Numbered from the stretch's first letter, positions 48,261-58,340 are shown. The stretch: DNA of 64,000 bases from Larkinella terrae (GCF_009668025.1 NZ_WJXZ01000007.1:167152-231151), one strand, 5' to 3'. The notes: generated by a model not told the origin, from the sequence alone. Program-made: numbers and translations.

Positions 48261-49841
48261 ATGTCGAACCTGAAGAAGACCCTTCACGGCCTCCGATTGG
48301 CTTGTACCGTACTGATTTTTTTAAGCCTCGTTCCCCGCAGTTGGGGAGCTTATTTTCAAGCCGACACCACGATTGTCAGAGCTGATTCGACCCAGGAAAC
48401 CATTGAAGTGGTGGATGTGCCGGAAGTTTTATCCGTTCCGGAAGACGTTCTCCGTGACCGACTGGCAAAACTGGAGCAGACCATCCCGCTAAACTACAAT
48501 AAAACCGTCCACGGTTTTATCGATTACTTCACCTTCCGCCGTCCGAGTTACACCAAGAAAGTAATGGAGCGGATGCCGATGTTCTTCCCTTTGTATGAGC
48601 GCCTGCTTGCCCAGTACGAAATCCCTGATGAACTCAAATACCTTTCAATTGTCGAGTCGTCGCTTGATCCAAAAGCGGTTTCGCGAGTGGGAGCGGGCGG
48701 TTTATGGCAATTTATGCCGTATACCGGGGCGGACTTCAAACTGTATCAGGATGAGTACATCGACGAACGCATGGACCCGGTGAAATCGACTGATGCCGCC
48801 TGCCGGTATTTGAAAGATCTGTACCGGGTTTTTGGCGACTGGCACCTGGCGCTGGCGGCTTATAACAGCGGTCCGGGAACCGTCAAACGCGCGATGCGTC
48901 GGTCCGGGGGCGATTCGTTCTGGACGATTTATAACTTTTTGCCCAAGGAAACCCGCGCTTATGTTCCGCAGTTCATTGCGTTGACTTACATGATGAACCA
49001 CGCCAATGATCACGGCATTTACGCGGAACAACCCGAATACCCCATTCCCTGCGACACCATTCACGTCAACGGTTATCTGTCGATCGAGCGGTTTTGTACC
49101 TACAGCGGTGTTCCGCTGGCCGAAGTGCAAAAGATGAATCCGTCGATCATGACCGGTGTTCTATCGGATCAAACCCGCAGTTTTGTGCTGCGCGTACCCA
49201 AGGCCCATTTCGATTATTTTGCGGCAAACCGTCGGGCGATTCTGGACTCCGCCGGACGGACTCCAACCGTGTCGACAAATATGCTGCTGGCTTCGACGGA
49301 GAGTGTCAATTATAGTTCAGATTCGTCGCGGAAGCGGGATTATTTCCCCTTTACGGATGCCAATGAAGAACAGGCCCGCGAATCTCGACCGGTAGTAGCT
49401 GCCAATCCAATTGCTTCGGAAGATGAAAATATTGAGGAAGTTGTCCGCAGAAAGCCCCGAAAAATTACGTATGTAGTCAAACGCGGGGAAGCACTTTTGC
49501 GAATAGCGGAAAAATACGACGTGGAGGTCTATGATCTGAAGAAATGGAACCACCTGCGTTCAACCCGGATTCAGAAAGGACAGAAACTCATCATTCTGCG
49601 CGAACCGGCGGCCCCCACGACCTCCTCGCGGGTAGCAAAGTCGACCAGAAATAACAGCGACCGGCCGGAAGTGGCGAAGCGGACCAAAACCTATAAACCC
49701 AAATACCACCGGGTTCAGGATGGCGATACCCTCTGGAATATTTCGCAGCGCTACAGTGATCTGACGGTCGATCAACTGAAAAAACTGAATAAAATCAAAG
49801 GCAATTCGCTCAAACCCGGTCAGCGATTGATCGTAGGCTAA
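48261..49841 (+). CDS. Membrane-bound lytic transglycosylase with two LysM domains (MltD-like)
   Basis: A 526-aa exported murein lyase that cleaves the glycan strand. The signal region is residues 1-29. The transglycosylase domain (about 100-260) has catalytic Glu132 in LSIVESSLDPKAV and the GAGGLWQFMPYTG, NSGPGTV and YVPQFIALTYM motifs of family 1D. After a low-complexity linker come two LysM modules near 395-440 (ITYVVKRGEALLRIAEKYDV) and 480-525 (KYHRVQDGDTLWNISQRYSD) for peptidoglycan binding. It is monocistronic, followed by palindrome H10. Confidence 0.94.
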   Translation: MSNLKKTLHGLRLACTVLIFLSLVPRSWGAYFQADTTIVRADSTQETIEVVDVPEVLSVPEDVLRDRLAKLEQTIPLNYNKTVHGFIDYFTFRRPSYTKKVMERMPMFFPLYERLLAQYEIPDELKYLSIVESSLDPKAVSRVGAGGLWQFMPYTGADFKLYQDEYIDERMDPVKSTDAACRYLKDLYRVFGDWHLALAAYNSGPGTVKRAMRRSGGDSFWTIYNFLPKETRAYVPQFIALTYMMNHANDHGIYAEQPEYPIPCDTIHVNGYLSIERFCTYSGVPLAEVQKMNPSIMTGVLSDQTRSFVLRVPKAHFDYFAANRRAILDSAGRTPTVSTNMLLASTESVNYSSDSSRKRDYFPFTDANEEQARESRPVVAANPIASEDENIEEVVRRKPRKITYVVKRGEALLRIAEKYDVEVYDLKKWNHLRSTRIQKGQKLIILREPAAPTTSSRVAKSTRNNSDRPEVAKRTKTYKPKYHRVQDGDTLWNISQRYSDLTVDQLKKLNKIKGNSLKPGQRLIVG

Positions 49842-49856
49842 TCAGCGAAATTACCG

Positions 49857-49943
49857 AAATAATTATGAGTTATGAATGATGGATTATGAGTTAAAAGTGC
49901 GTAAGTTAACTCATAATCCATCATTCATAACTCATAATTATTT
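49857..49943. repeat. Heptad-repeat palindrome H10, 38-bp perfect stem
   Basis: Arms 49857-49894 and 49906-49943 are perfectly complementary over 38 nt around an 11-nt loop, the longest stem in the window. From 49862 the left arm splits into the 7-mers ATTATGA, GTTATGA and others. It starts 15 nt after the transglycosylase stop codon and its right arm ends 2 nt before the ruvA -7 promoter element. Confidence 0.95.
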
Positions 49944-49945
49944 CC

Positions 49946-49953
49946 TATATTTG
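49946..49953 (+). promoter_or_regulatory. -7 promoter element for ruvA, abutting palindrome H10
   Basis: TATATTTG matches TAnnTTTG, predicting a leader of about 34 nt to the ruvA ATG. Its -33 region would fall inside the right arm of palindrome H10, where no TTTG is present. Confidence 0.5.
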
Positions 49954-49993
49954 TCTGTTTGAGACCGGTTTACAACGGGTCGAAGAGACTTCT

Positions 49994-50587
49994 ATGATTG
50001 CTTATATTTCCGGAAAAATCACCCACAAAGAACCTACTCTTGTCATCCTGGAAGCCAATGGAGTAGGCTATGAAATACACCTCTCGCTGTATACTTCAAC
50101 GGGATTACCGAAGCTCGGCGAACCGTTTAAACTGTATACGTATCAGCACATTCGCGAAGACGCCCAGACCTTATACGGTTTTGCGGATCTTGACGAAAAA
50201 AATCTTTTTCTGGATTTGATTGGAGTGTCGGGAATTGGTCCGAATACTGCCCTGACCATGTTGTCGACGCTGACGCCCGTTGAACTTCGCCAGGCCATTT
50301 TGATGGAAAACATCCGGGCTATTCAGGCAATCAAAGGCATTGGAAGTAAAACCGCTCAACGGGTTATTCTGGAGCTGCGCGATAAGATGAAGAAAGCGGG
50401 TATCATGGCGCAGGCCGATACGCCGAATTACCGGATGAGCATCAATCCGGTGCGTGATGAAGCGCTGGCGGCACTCGTAACCTTGGGAATTCCCAAGCCA
50501 GCTGCGGAAAAAAGTCTGGATACAATCCTCAAACGCGAAGGCGAAGAATTAAGTGTGGAACAGCTTATTCGTTTAGCACTCAAATAG
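49994..50587 (+). CDS. ruvA: Holliday junction branch migration protein RuvA
   Basis: A 197-aa cytoplasmic protein that binds Holliday junctions and loads the RuvB helicase. The N-terminal OB fold starts MIAYISGKITHKEPTLVIL; the paired helix-hairpin-helix motifs are FLDLIGVSGIGPNTALTML and IQAIKGIGSKTAQRVILEL; the C-terminal domain III (AALVTLGIPKPAAEKSLDTIL) binds RuvB. Length and all three domains are standard. No ruvB or ruvC is adjacent. Confidence 0.97.
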   Translation: MIAYISGKITHKEPTLVILEANGVGYEIHLSLYTSTGLPKLGEPFKLYTYQHIREDAQTLYGFADLDEKNLFLDLIGVSGIGPNTALTMLSTLTPVELRQAILMENIRAIQAIKGIGSKTAQRVILELRDKMKKAGIMAQADTPNYRMSINPVRDEALAALVTLGIPKPAAEKSLDTILKREGEELSVEQLIRLALK

Positions 50588-50663
50588 TTAGTAGTTAAGA
50601 ATGAAGAGTTGTGAGATAAATGGCATGTGTCAGCCAACTCTTAACGCCTAACTCTTAACTTTT
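50588..50663. repeat. Heptad-repeat palindrome H11 with one slipped unit
   Basis: The right side (50636-50663) is four clean 7-mers, AACTCTT, AACGCCT and two more of the same kind. The left side (about 50595-50617) pairs with it but has one unit fewer, so the stem is interrupted. It begins just after the ruvA stop codon. Confidence 0.8.
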
Positions 50664-50752
50664 GACTAAAATATTGGCAAGGTTTTCGCCGTTTGGTGAT
50701 AGAGATGTCTCTTAATTAAACAAACTACCTATTCCACCGAATCAAATTATAC

Positions 50753-53700
50753 GTGCCTCTCTTGGAATGTGTTGAGTCCCACCAATCAACCCGGTTGCGG
50801 TTGATTAATAGCCGGATAGGGCCCTGGTTGGGGGTGTTGTGTGCGTTAATTTTAGGATCGGCCTGGACGCATCCACTGGCAGCCCAGACACCTGCACAAC
50901 GCCGTCCGGTCTCACTGGCTGACTCGATTGCGCGCGCACGTCAGGACAGTATCCGGGCCACGCGCACCGCTGAACGTCGACCGATCATTCGCTGGCGTGA
51001 CCGGTATGTGAGTCCTTTTTCAATTTCAATTCCCAAATCACCTTTTTTACTGCGCGACCCCAAAGCGGTTTCTACGGACATCCAACTCAGTGAACCCGGG
51101 CAGATTTCGGTGCTGGAACGAATCGGTTCCCAGCGGGACGTAACGCGCCCGAACTCCGCGACAGCAACCGCCCCCGCGGCTACAACCGGCGCCACCATTG
51201 CACCCGTCGGTGGGACAAATCCGGCCAAACCCTCACCCGGTTTACCGTATCGTCCGGCCGAAACGATGTCGTACGAAGACTATAACCGATTACAGAACCA
51301 ACGTGTTCAGAAAAGTTTGTGGCGGGAATACAGCGCCCGCAACGACGGGCAAAGCGCGGTCAGTGGGCGGGGTTTGGTTCCGAAGCTGGAACTGCCACCG
51401 GTTTTTGATCGGTTGTTTGGTGGTAACCTGGTGGATTTCAAGCCGAACGGTTTCGTATTGCTCGATTTCGGGTACCTCTACCAATTCATCGATAACCCGC
51501 TGACACCGGTTCTGCAGCGTCGGAACGGAAATTTTAGATTTGACGAACAGATCAATATTAATTTCAACGGAAAGATCGGGGAACGGTTGGGGGTAACGGC
51601 CAATTATGACACCAAATCCAGTTTCAATTTTGAAAACGTCCTGAAACTGAATTACCGCCCGCCGGTTCCGGCTTTGCCCAACGCCAACGGTTTGACGAAT
51701 GGATTGCCCGGTTTGCCAAGTACCAACGGCCTGACAAGCGGTTTGCCAACAGCGGGAAGCCTGATGCAATCGGATGTGCCTCAGTTTCAGGCGCAGGACC
51801 CCAGTATTATTCAGGGGTTGGAAGCCGGTAACATTAGTTGGCCTCTCAGTAGCCAGTTGATTCCCGGTGTTCAGAACTTGTTTGGCGTGAAAACCCAGCT
51901 GCGTTTCGGGAAATTGTATGCCACGGTGGTGGCCTCCCAGCAACGTTCGAAGCAGGATGAAATTACAATCAAAGGCGGTTCCTTGCAGAAGAATTACGAA
52001 ATCCGGGTTGACTCGTACGACGAAAACCGCCACTTTTTCCTTTCGCAGTTTTTCCGGAATAACTACGAGCGGGCGCTGAACCGGTTACCGCAAATCATGT
52101 CGGGTGTAACCATTACTCGTTTAGAGGTATACGTGACCAACCGCACCAATACCACCACGACCTTGCGGAATATTGTCGGTTTTGCAGATCTGGCCGAACC
52201 TCAGCCCTTCAATACCGCGAACCCCAATGTACAACCCGTCAATACCAATCCGGCCAGCCCGGCGGATAATGCAACGGGTAATGGACTTTTTACCAAATTG
52301 AAAGCCAATGCCGCCATTCGGCAGGTGGATCAGGTAAACGCATTGCTGGATGGGAGTTTTGGATTTGCCAAAGGCATCGATTACGAACTGTTGCGGGGCG
52401 CCAAACGCCTGACGGAGACCGAATATAAATTTCAGCCTGAACTGGGGTATATCTCGCTGGTGACGCCCTTGCGCAACGACGAAGTGCTGGCTGTTTCGTA
52501 CGAATACACCTACCAGGGACGCAAGTATCAGGTCGGTGAATTGACGGAAGATTACCAAAGCCGTCAGGATAATGAAGTGCTGATTCTGAAGCTGTTGAAG
52601 TCATCGACGATTCGCAACAACACGCAGTTGCCGATGTGGAACCTGATGATGAAGAATATTTATTCGCTCAACACCACGCAGATCAACAAGCAGAATTTCC
52701 AGTTGCGAGTCGTTTACAAAGACGATTTAACCGGTATTGATAACCCGAACCTGCAGGAAAGTCAGATCAAGGATATTCCGCTGGTGCAGGTCTTCAACAT
52801 GGACCAGGTGAACGCCCAGCTTGATCCGCAGAAGGACGGTAATTTTGATTTTGTTGAGGGTGTCACCGTCGACAGTCGGTATGGCCGGGTTATATTCCCG
52901 GTTTTGGAACCCTTCGGGTCGTATTTGTCCCGGAAATTGGGCACCGGTACAGACGCCGACGTCTTTAGAGCGAAGTACGTTTACAACGAATTGTACCGGA
53001 CTACCCTGGTTGATGCGCAACAGGTGGCGGGAAAGAATAAATTTTTCCTGAAGGGAAGTTACCAGTCGTCAACCGCCGGTGATGTGTCTTTGCCGTATGG
53101 TGTAGACGAAAAATCGGTTCAGGTCACGGCGGGCGGAGTTCCGCTGTCGCCGGGTGTTGACTTTGTGGTGGAGTCCCAAATTGGCCGGGTGCGGTTTCTG
53201 AACGAAAGCATGCTGAATTCCGGGCAGGAAATTAAAGTGCGGTTCGAGCGTCCGGACCTGTTTCAGAACCAGATTCGGCGGTTGGTCGGAACGCGGCTCG
53301 ATTATAAGCTGAGTCCGGAAGTCAATTTGGGGATGACCGCCATGAACATGCGGGAGACGCCCGCCGGTTTTCTGACGCGCGTGGCCATTGGTAACGAACC
53401 GGTCAACAACACCATCCTGGGATTCGATGCCATGATTCGGAAGGATTCGCGGTTATTGACCAAGCTGCTGGATGGTTTGCCCCTCATTCAGACGAAAGAA
53501 CTGTCTACTGTCGCTTTCCAAGGTGAAGTCGCGCAGTTGTTTCCCGGAGTGGCTCCACGAGTGAACAATAACGCGTTCATCGACGATTTTGAAGCCGCCC
53601 GAACCCTTTACGATCTGACCCGCCAACCCACGCGCTGGCGGCTGGGCTCGACACCGACTACCCCGGAACGGGCTTTTCCGCAGGGAACCTTCGCCGAACC

Positions 53701-56700
53701 GCTGGGGTACGCCTTCAACCGCGCCCGAATCTCGGTGTATACCGTGGACAATACTTTTAGTACATCGACCGGAATAGCCTCTAACCGGGCACCGCAGAAT
53801 AACCTGACCGACAATGATTTGAAGAACTTTTACGAACAGTTCTTCCTTTCCAACGAATTGTTCAAAGGGCGCTCGGCGCGGCTGGTGAACCTGCCGGAAA
53901 ATATTCTGGACGTCGCCTATTTCCCGCGGGAACGGGGGATGTATAATTTTAACCCGAACCTGGCTCCCGATGGTCGGCTGGCTGGTGATCCAAGAAAGAA
54001 TTTCGGTTCCGTCATGCGGGCCATTTCATCCGATGCGGATTTCGACAATGCCAACATCGAGAACATCGAATTCTGGCTGATGGACCCCTTTCTGGGAGCG
54101 ATTGACGCCGAAAATGCCATTATTCGCGACGGCTTTGAAAACAAAGCAAACCTCACGGGTGGTAAACTGATTTTCAACCTGGGTGATATTTCGGAAGACG
54201 TTGTCAAAGACAGCCGGTACGGTTTTGAAAATGGTCTGGCGGTTCCGAATGGGTTATCTCCCGATTCAACCGCCTGGGGACGGGTCACGCGTTCGCAATT
54301 TGTCACGCAGGCATTCGATAACGTGGCCCGACCGCAACAGGACGTCGGTTTGGACGGTCTGAGCAACCGCGACGAAAACCGGTATTTCAAGAGTTACATC
54401 GATCAGGTATCGCCCCGGCTGAATGCCCAGGCCCGCGAACGGCTGTTGAGCGACCCCGCCAATGATGACTTTATTTTCTACTACGGCCAGCGTGCCGATT
54501 CGGTCAAGTACATCGTCAGCCGGTACAAGCAATACATGGGGATGGAAAATAATTCGCCGGAATCGCAGGACCGCAATCAGTTGGTGACGCCCGCATCGAC
54601 CACCCTGCCCGACATTGAAGACCTGAATACCGACAACACCATCAACGATAACGAAGCGTATTACGAATACGAAGTCGATCTGCGGCCGGGCCAGCTGGCG
54701 GTTGGCAAGGGGTACATTGTCGATAAAGTGGATGTGCAGTCGAAAGCCGGGAAACCGGTAACTTGGTACCTGTTCCGGATCCCGGTGCGGGATAATCCCA
54801 GGAAAGTCGGGAATATCAACGGGTTTAAGTCGATGCGGTTTGCGCGGATGTACTTGACGGATTTTAGCGATCCGGTGGTGCTGCGGTTTGCGCAGTTGCA
54901 GATGACCTCCAACCAATACCGGAAATATACCGGCGATCTGTCGGTCCGCGGGTTGCAGGAAGTGCCGGAACCGTATGACGCGCAGTTTAAAGTGGCTGCG
55001 GTGAACATTGAGGAGAACAGCGCCCCCGGAAACAACAAATACATTTACCGGGTGCCACCCGGTTTTCAACGCGACCGCGATTTTACGCAAATCAACCAGG
55101 TTGAATTAAATGAACAGTCGATGAGCCTGAGCGTAACCAACCTGCGGGATGGCGATTCGCGGGCGGCTTTCAAAAATACCAACCTCGATCTCCTGTTCCG
55201 GGAGCGGCTGAAGATGTTCATTCACATGCACAACGAGGAAAAAGAAAGCGGCCAGGTGTCGGCTTTTGTCCGGCTGGGAACCGATTTTACGGACAACTAT
55301 TACGAAATCGAGATTCCGAAACTGGTCAATACGCCCGAAGGAACCCAGCCTGACGATGTGGTGTGGCCAGCGGCCAATGACCTGGATATCGCCATCGATG
55401 AGTTGATTAACCTCAAAGCTGAGAAAAACCGCCAGTTTACCCGATCTTCCCAGCAACCATTTTCGATGGCCAGTCTCGACGGGCGCTATAACCTGACGGT
55501 GGTCGGGAACCCGGACCTGAGCGCGGTTCAAGTGGTTATGATTGGGGTTCGCAACCCGAAATCGCCGGATGAACAGGCCAAAAGTTTTACCGTTTGGGTG
55601 GACGAACTGCGCGCAAATGGGTTTGACCAAACCGCCGGACGAGCCGCCGTGGGGGTCCTGAACGCCAAACTGGCGGATGTGGCCACGGTGACGGCCTCGG
55701 GTAAAGTATCTACCTTCGGTTTTGGCGGGGTGCAGCAACGGATTTCCGAGCGATCGCGGGAAACGACGACGGAGTACGGGATTCAGTCGCAGATTTCGGT
55801 CGATAAACTGCTGCCCGAGAAATGGGGCCTGCGGATTCCGCTCTATGTCAACTACGATAAACGACTGATTCAGCCGCACTTCAACCCGCTTGATCCAGAC
55901 ACCCCGCTGGAAACGACCCTTTCGACGCTGAATGAAAATGAACGGGAAAAATACCGGCGACTGGTGGAGGATAATTCGATCCGGCGTGGCTTTAACCTGT
56001 CCAATCTCCGGAAAGTAAAAACCAATCCGAATGCGAAAAACCATTTCTACGATGTTGAAAACCTGTCGTTTACGTACGCGTTCAACGAAGCGACCCGGAC
56101 CAATATTCTGACCGAGCAGTACGTACAAAAGCAAACCCGGGGTGGACTCGCTTATGTGTACAGCGCTCAGCCAAAACCGTTTGAACCCTTTAAGCGATTT
56201 GAATCGCTGGAGCGCCCGTATCTGCGCTGGTTGCGGGATTTTAACCTGACGCTGTTGCCCACGCAGGTGCAAATTCGGGGCGAGGTGGACCGGAGTTTCA
56301 TCAAAACCCAGCTCCGGAATTCCGAACTGACCACGGCCGGTATGGTGCCGCAGTTTGAAAAATTCTTCTGGTTCAATCGCTACTACGATTTGCAGTGGAA
56401 CCTGACCCGCAACCTGATTTTTACCTACAACGCCCGCGCCAACGCCATTATCGACGAACCCGCCGGGGATCTGAACACGCAGGCCAAAATCGATTCGGTC
56501 TGGGCCAATGCCAAACGGTTTGGCCGGACGAAAAACTTTGAACAGAACATGCGGACAACGTACCGGATGCCGCTGGACAAAATACCGCTGCTCGACTGGG
56601 TGGCCGCCGACCTTACCTACAACATTGGCTATCAGTTTCAGGCCAATTCATTCGGCATTACGGACACGCTGAATGTTCCGTTTGGGAATACCATCAAGAA

Positions 56701-58258
56701 TAACCGGGAGTGGGGCGTTCAGGGACGGGTGGATTTCATCCGGCTGTATAATAAAATCAAGTCCCTGCGGTTTGCCAATACGCCCTCCGTTCCCCGGAAA
56801 AATTTCACGCGAAATCCCGGTGATATCGAGGACATTCAGCGGTCGGAGAGCCGGGTGCTGAAGAGTTTCGTCCGCACGCTGCTGACCATTCGGGGGATTA
56901 ATTTTAACTATACCATTCAGGAATCGACCATTTTGCCCGGCTTTTTACCGACACCCCGGTTTTTTGGCCTTTCGCGCGAGAATGCGCCGGGCCTGCCGTT
57001 TGTGTTAGGCAGTCAGGATCGGGCTATTAACCGCAAAGCTTCCGAGCGGGGCTGGTTGTCGCACAGTACCGTTCAAAATCAGCCGTTTACCCAAACCCGG
57101 GGCAAGAAGTTCGACGCCCGGACTACGCTGGAGCCGTTCAAGGATTTCCGGATTACGGTAGAAGCCCGGCTGACCCGGCAGGATAGTTACCAGGAAATCT
57201 ACCGGCCCGATACCATCGGTGGTTCCTACAAGAGCCTGAGTCCCTACCGGAATGGCCAGTTCAGCATGTCGTTCCTGTCGTTCAAAACCGCCTTTTCCAA
57301 GCTGAATAAGGATAATTCATCGCCCATTTTCGATCGCTTTGCCGAATACCGCAAAATCATTTTGAATCGTCTGACGCGGGAAAATCCCGAATCCGGAAAC
57401 GGCGGACAATATAATCTGACGTCGCAGGACGTGCTGATTCCGGCATTTTTTGCGGCTTACAGCGGGAAAGATCCCAACACGGTGGATAAGAATCCATTCC
57501 TGCGGTTTCCGTTGCCCAACTGGCGGGTCGATTACAATGGACTGTCGCAACTGAAACCGTTCCGAAAGCTATTTAGCGCCTTTACGCTTTCGCACAGCTA
57601 TAACTCAACTTACAGCGTCGGCAATTTTACATCCTCACTCGATTACGAAGCAATGTACGTCAATCTGGCGGTCATGAATTATCCGCTGGCATCGCGCTAT
57701 AACATTGACAGACAGTTCGTTCCGGTTTTTGTCATGAGTACGATCACGATGACCGAGCGATTTGCGCCCTTGCTGGGGATTACGTTCCGGACGCAGAGCA
57801 AGATCAGCGGGGGATTGGAATACAATCAGGATCGCAGCGTCGCGCTGAACTTGTCCAACGCCCAGGTGGCCGAATTGAGTAACAAAGACATTACGTTCCG
57901 GTTTGGATTTACAAAAACGAATTTCAAGGTGCCGTTCAAAATCAACGGAGCGTACAAACGCCTGAAAAATGATCTGACGTTCAACTGTAACCTGACGTTC
58001 CGCGATACGCGCACGGTGCAGCGGAAGTTTGACGATTCATCCACTACGCCCACGAACGTTAATGGCGTTGGCGAACAGATTATTACGGCCGGAAACGTTA
58101 ACTTCCAGCTGCGTCCGCAGGTGAGTTACGTCGTCAGTCGCCGGTTGAATGTGCAGGTTTATTTCGACCGGACGTTCAACGATCCGCTGGTTTCCAACTC
58201 CTACCGTCGGGCGACCACGGCGGGCGGTGTTCAGGTCCGGTTCAATCTGGCCGAGTAA
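50753..58258 (+). CDS. sprA: Type IX secretion outer-membrane translocon/gliding protein SprA
   Basis: A very large (2501 aa) outer-membrane barrel, the translocon of the type IX secretion system, which exports folded proteins with C-terminal signals. Start is GTG at 50753, the first codon giving a signal peptide ending in HPLAAQTP. The length of about 2,400-2,500 aa, the early PKLELPPVFDRLFGGNLVDFKPNG and LDFGYLYQFIDNP region, the repeated beta-strand character and the late PVFVMSTITMTERFAPLLGI are as in SprA of gliding Bacteroidota. It follows ruvA on the same strand, an order common in this phylum. It implies that the organism has a T9SS, though the other gld/spr genes are not in this window. 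Confidence 0.96.
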   Translation: MPLLECVESHQSTRLRLINSRIGPWLGVLCALILGSAWTHPLAAQTPAQRRPVSLADSIARARQDSIRATRTAERRPIIRWRDRYVSPFSISIPKSPFLLRDPKAVSTDIQLSEPGQISVLERIGSQRDVTRPNSATATAPAATTGATIAPVGGTNPAKPSPGLPYRPAETMSYEDYNRLQNQRVQKSLWREYSARNDGQSAVSGRGLVPKLELPPVFDRLFGGNLVDFKPNGFVLLDFGYLYQFIDNPLTPVLQRRNGNFRFDEQININFNGKIGERLGVTANYDTKSSFNFENVLKLNYRPPVPALPNANGLTNGLPGLPSTNGLTSGLPTAGSLMQSDVPQFQAQDPSIIQGLEAGNISWPLSSQLIPGVQNLFGVKTQLRFGKLYATVVASQQRSKQDEITIKGGSLQKNYEIRVDSYDENRHFFLSQFFRNNYERALNRLPQIMSGVTITRLEVYVTNRTNTTTTLRNIVGFADLAEPQPFNTANPNVQPVNTNPASPADNATGNGLFTKLKANAAIRQVDQVNALLDGSFGFAKGIDYELLRGAKRLTETEYKFQPELGYISLVTPLRNDEVLAVSYEYTYQGRKYQVGELTEDYQSRQDNEVLILKLLKSSTIRNNTQLPMWNLMMKNIYSLNTTQINKQNFQLRVVYKDDLTGIDNPNLQESQIKDIPLVQVFNMDQVNAQLDPQKDGNFDFVEGVTVDSRYGRVIFPVLEPFGSYLSRKLGTGTDADVFRAKYVYNELYRTTLVDAQQVAGKNKFFLKGSYQSSTAGDVSLPYGVDEKSVQVTAGGVPLSPGVDFVVESQIGRVRFLNESMLNSGQEIKVRFERPDLFQNQIRRLVGTRLDYKLSPEVNLGMTAMNMRETPAGFLTRVAIGNEPVNNTILGFDAMIRKDSRLLTKLLDGLPLIQTKELSTVAFQGEVAQLFPGVAPRVNNNAFIDDFEAARTLYDLTRQPTRWRLGSTPTTPERAFPQGTFAEPLGYAFNRARISVYTVDNTFSTSTGIASNRAPQNNLTDNDLKNFYEQFFLSNELFKGRSARLVNLPENILDVAYFPRERGMYNFNPNLAPDGRLAGDPRKNFGSVMRAISSDADFDNANIENIEFWLMDPFLGAIDAENAIIRDGFENKANLTGGKLIFNLGDISEDVVKDSRYGFENGLAVPNGLSPDSTAWGRVTRSQFVTQAFDNVARPQQDVGLDGLSNRDENRYFKSYIDQVSPRLNAQARERLLSDPANDDFIFYYGQRADSVKYIVSRYKQYMGMENNSPESQDRNQLVTPASTTLPDIEDLNTDNTINDNEAYYEYEVDLRPGQLAVGKGYIVDKVDVQSKAGKPVTWYLFRIPVRDNPRKVGNINGFKSMRFARMYLTDFSDPVVLRFAQLQMTSNQYRKYTGDLSVRGLQEVPEPYDAQFKVAAVNIEENSAPGNNKYIYRVPPGFQRDRDFTQINQVELNEQSMSLSVTNLRDGDSRAAFKNTNLDLLFRERLKMFIHMHNEEKESGQVSAFVRLGTDFTDNYYEIEIPKLVNTPEGTQPDDVVWPAANDLDIAIDELINLKAEKNRQFTRSSQQPFSMASLDGRYNLTVVGNPDLSAVQVVMIGVRNPKSPDEQAKSFTVWVDELRANGFDQTAGRAAVGVLNAKLADVATVTASGKVSTFGFGGVQQRISERSRETTTEYGIQSQISVDKLLPEKWGLRIPLYVNYDKRLIQPHFNPLDPDTPLETTLSTLNENEREKYRRLVEDNSIRRGFNLSNLRKVKTNPNAKNHFYDVENLSFTYAFNEATRTNILTEQYVQKQTRGGLAYVYSAQPKPFEPFKRFESLERPYLRWLRDFNLTLLPTQVQIRGEVDRSFIKTQLRNSELTTAGMVPQFEKFFWFNRYYDLQWNLTRNLIFTYNARANAIIDEPAGDLNTQAKIDSVWANAKRFGRTKNFEQNMRTTYRMPLDKIPLLDWVAADLTYNIGYQFQANSFGITDTLNVPFGNTIKNNREWGVQGRVDFIRLYNKIKSLRFANTPSVPRKNFTRNPGDIEDIQRSESRVLKSFVRTLLTIRGINFNYTIQESTILPGFLPTPRFFGLSRENAPGLPFVLGSQDRAINRKASERGWLSHSTVQNQPFTQTRGKKFDARTTLEPFKDFRITVEARLTRQDSYQEIYRPDTIGGSYKSLSPYRNGQFSMSFLSFKTAFSKLNKDNSSPIFDRFAEYRKIILNRLTRENPESGNGGQYNLTSQDVLIPAFFAAYSGKDPNTVDKNPFLRFPLPNWRVDYNGLSQLKPFRKLFSAFTLSHSYNSTYSVGNFTSSLDYEAMYVNLAVMNYPLASRYNIDRQFVPVFVMSTITMTERFAPLLGITFRTQSKISGGLEYNQDRSVALNLSNAQVAELSNKDITFRFGFTKTNFKVPFKINGAYKRLKNDLTFNCNLTFRDTRTVQRKFDDSSTTPTNVNGVGEQIITAGNVNFQLRPQVSYVVSRRLNVQVYFDRTFNDPLVSNSYRRATTAGGVQVRFNLAE

Positions 58259-58340
58259 CCACCATTTCTACCGGTTTTTTAGTGACCGTAAATCAATCAG
58301 GCGGTTTTTCCAGTTGTCAGTGGTAGACAGAGGACGCACT

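Noticed and set aside
21557-50663. Heptad repeats as a CRISPR array
   Set aside because: The repeats are 7-14 nt, contiguous without spacers, and arranged as palindromes; no cas genes are present.
5166-50663. Heptad palindromes as MITEs or insertion-sequence remnants
   Set aside because: Copies do not share a common terminal sequence or visible target duplications, and unit sequences differ between copies.
58149-58340. N-terminal extension of the Omp85-type gene
   Set aside because: It lies in the 3' end of sprA in another frame; the ATG at 58341 starts a clean signal peptide.
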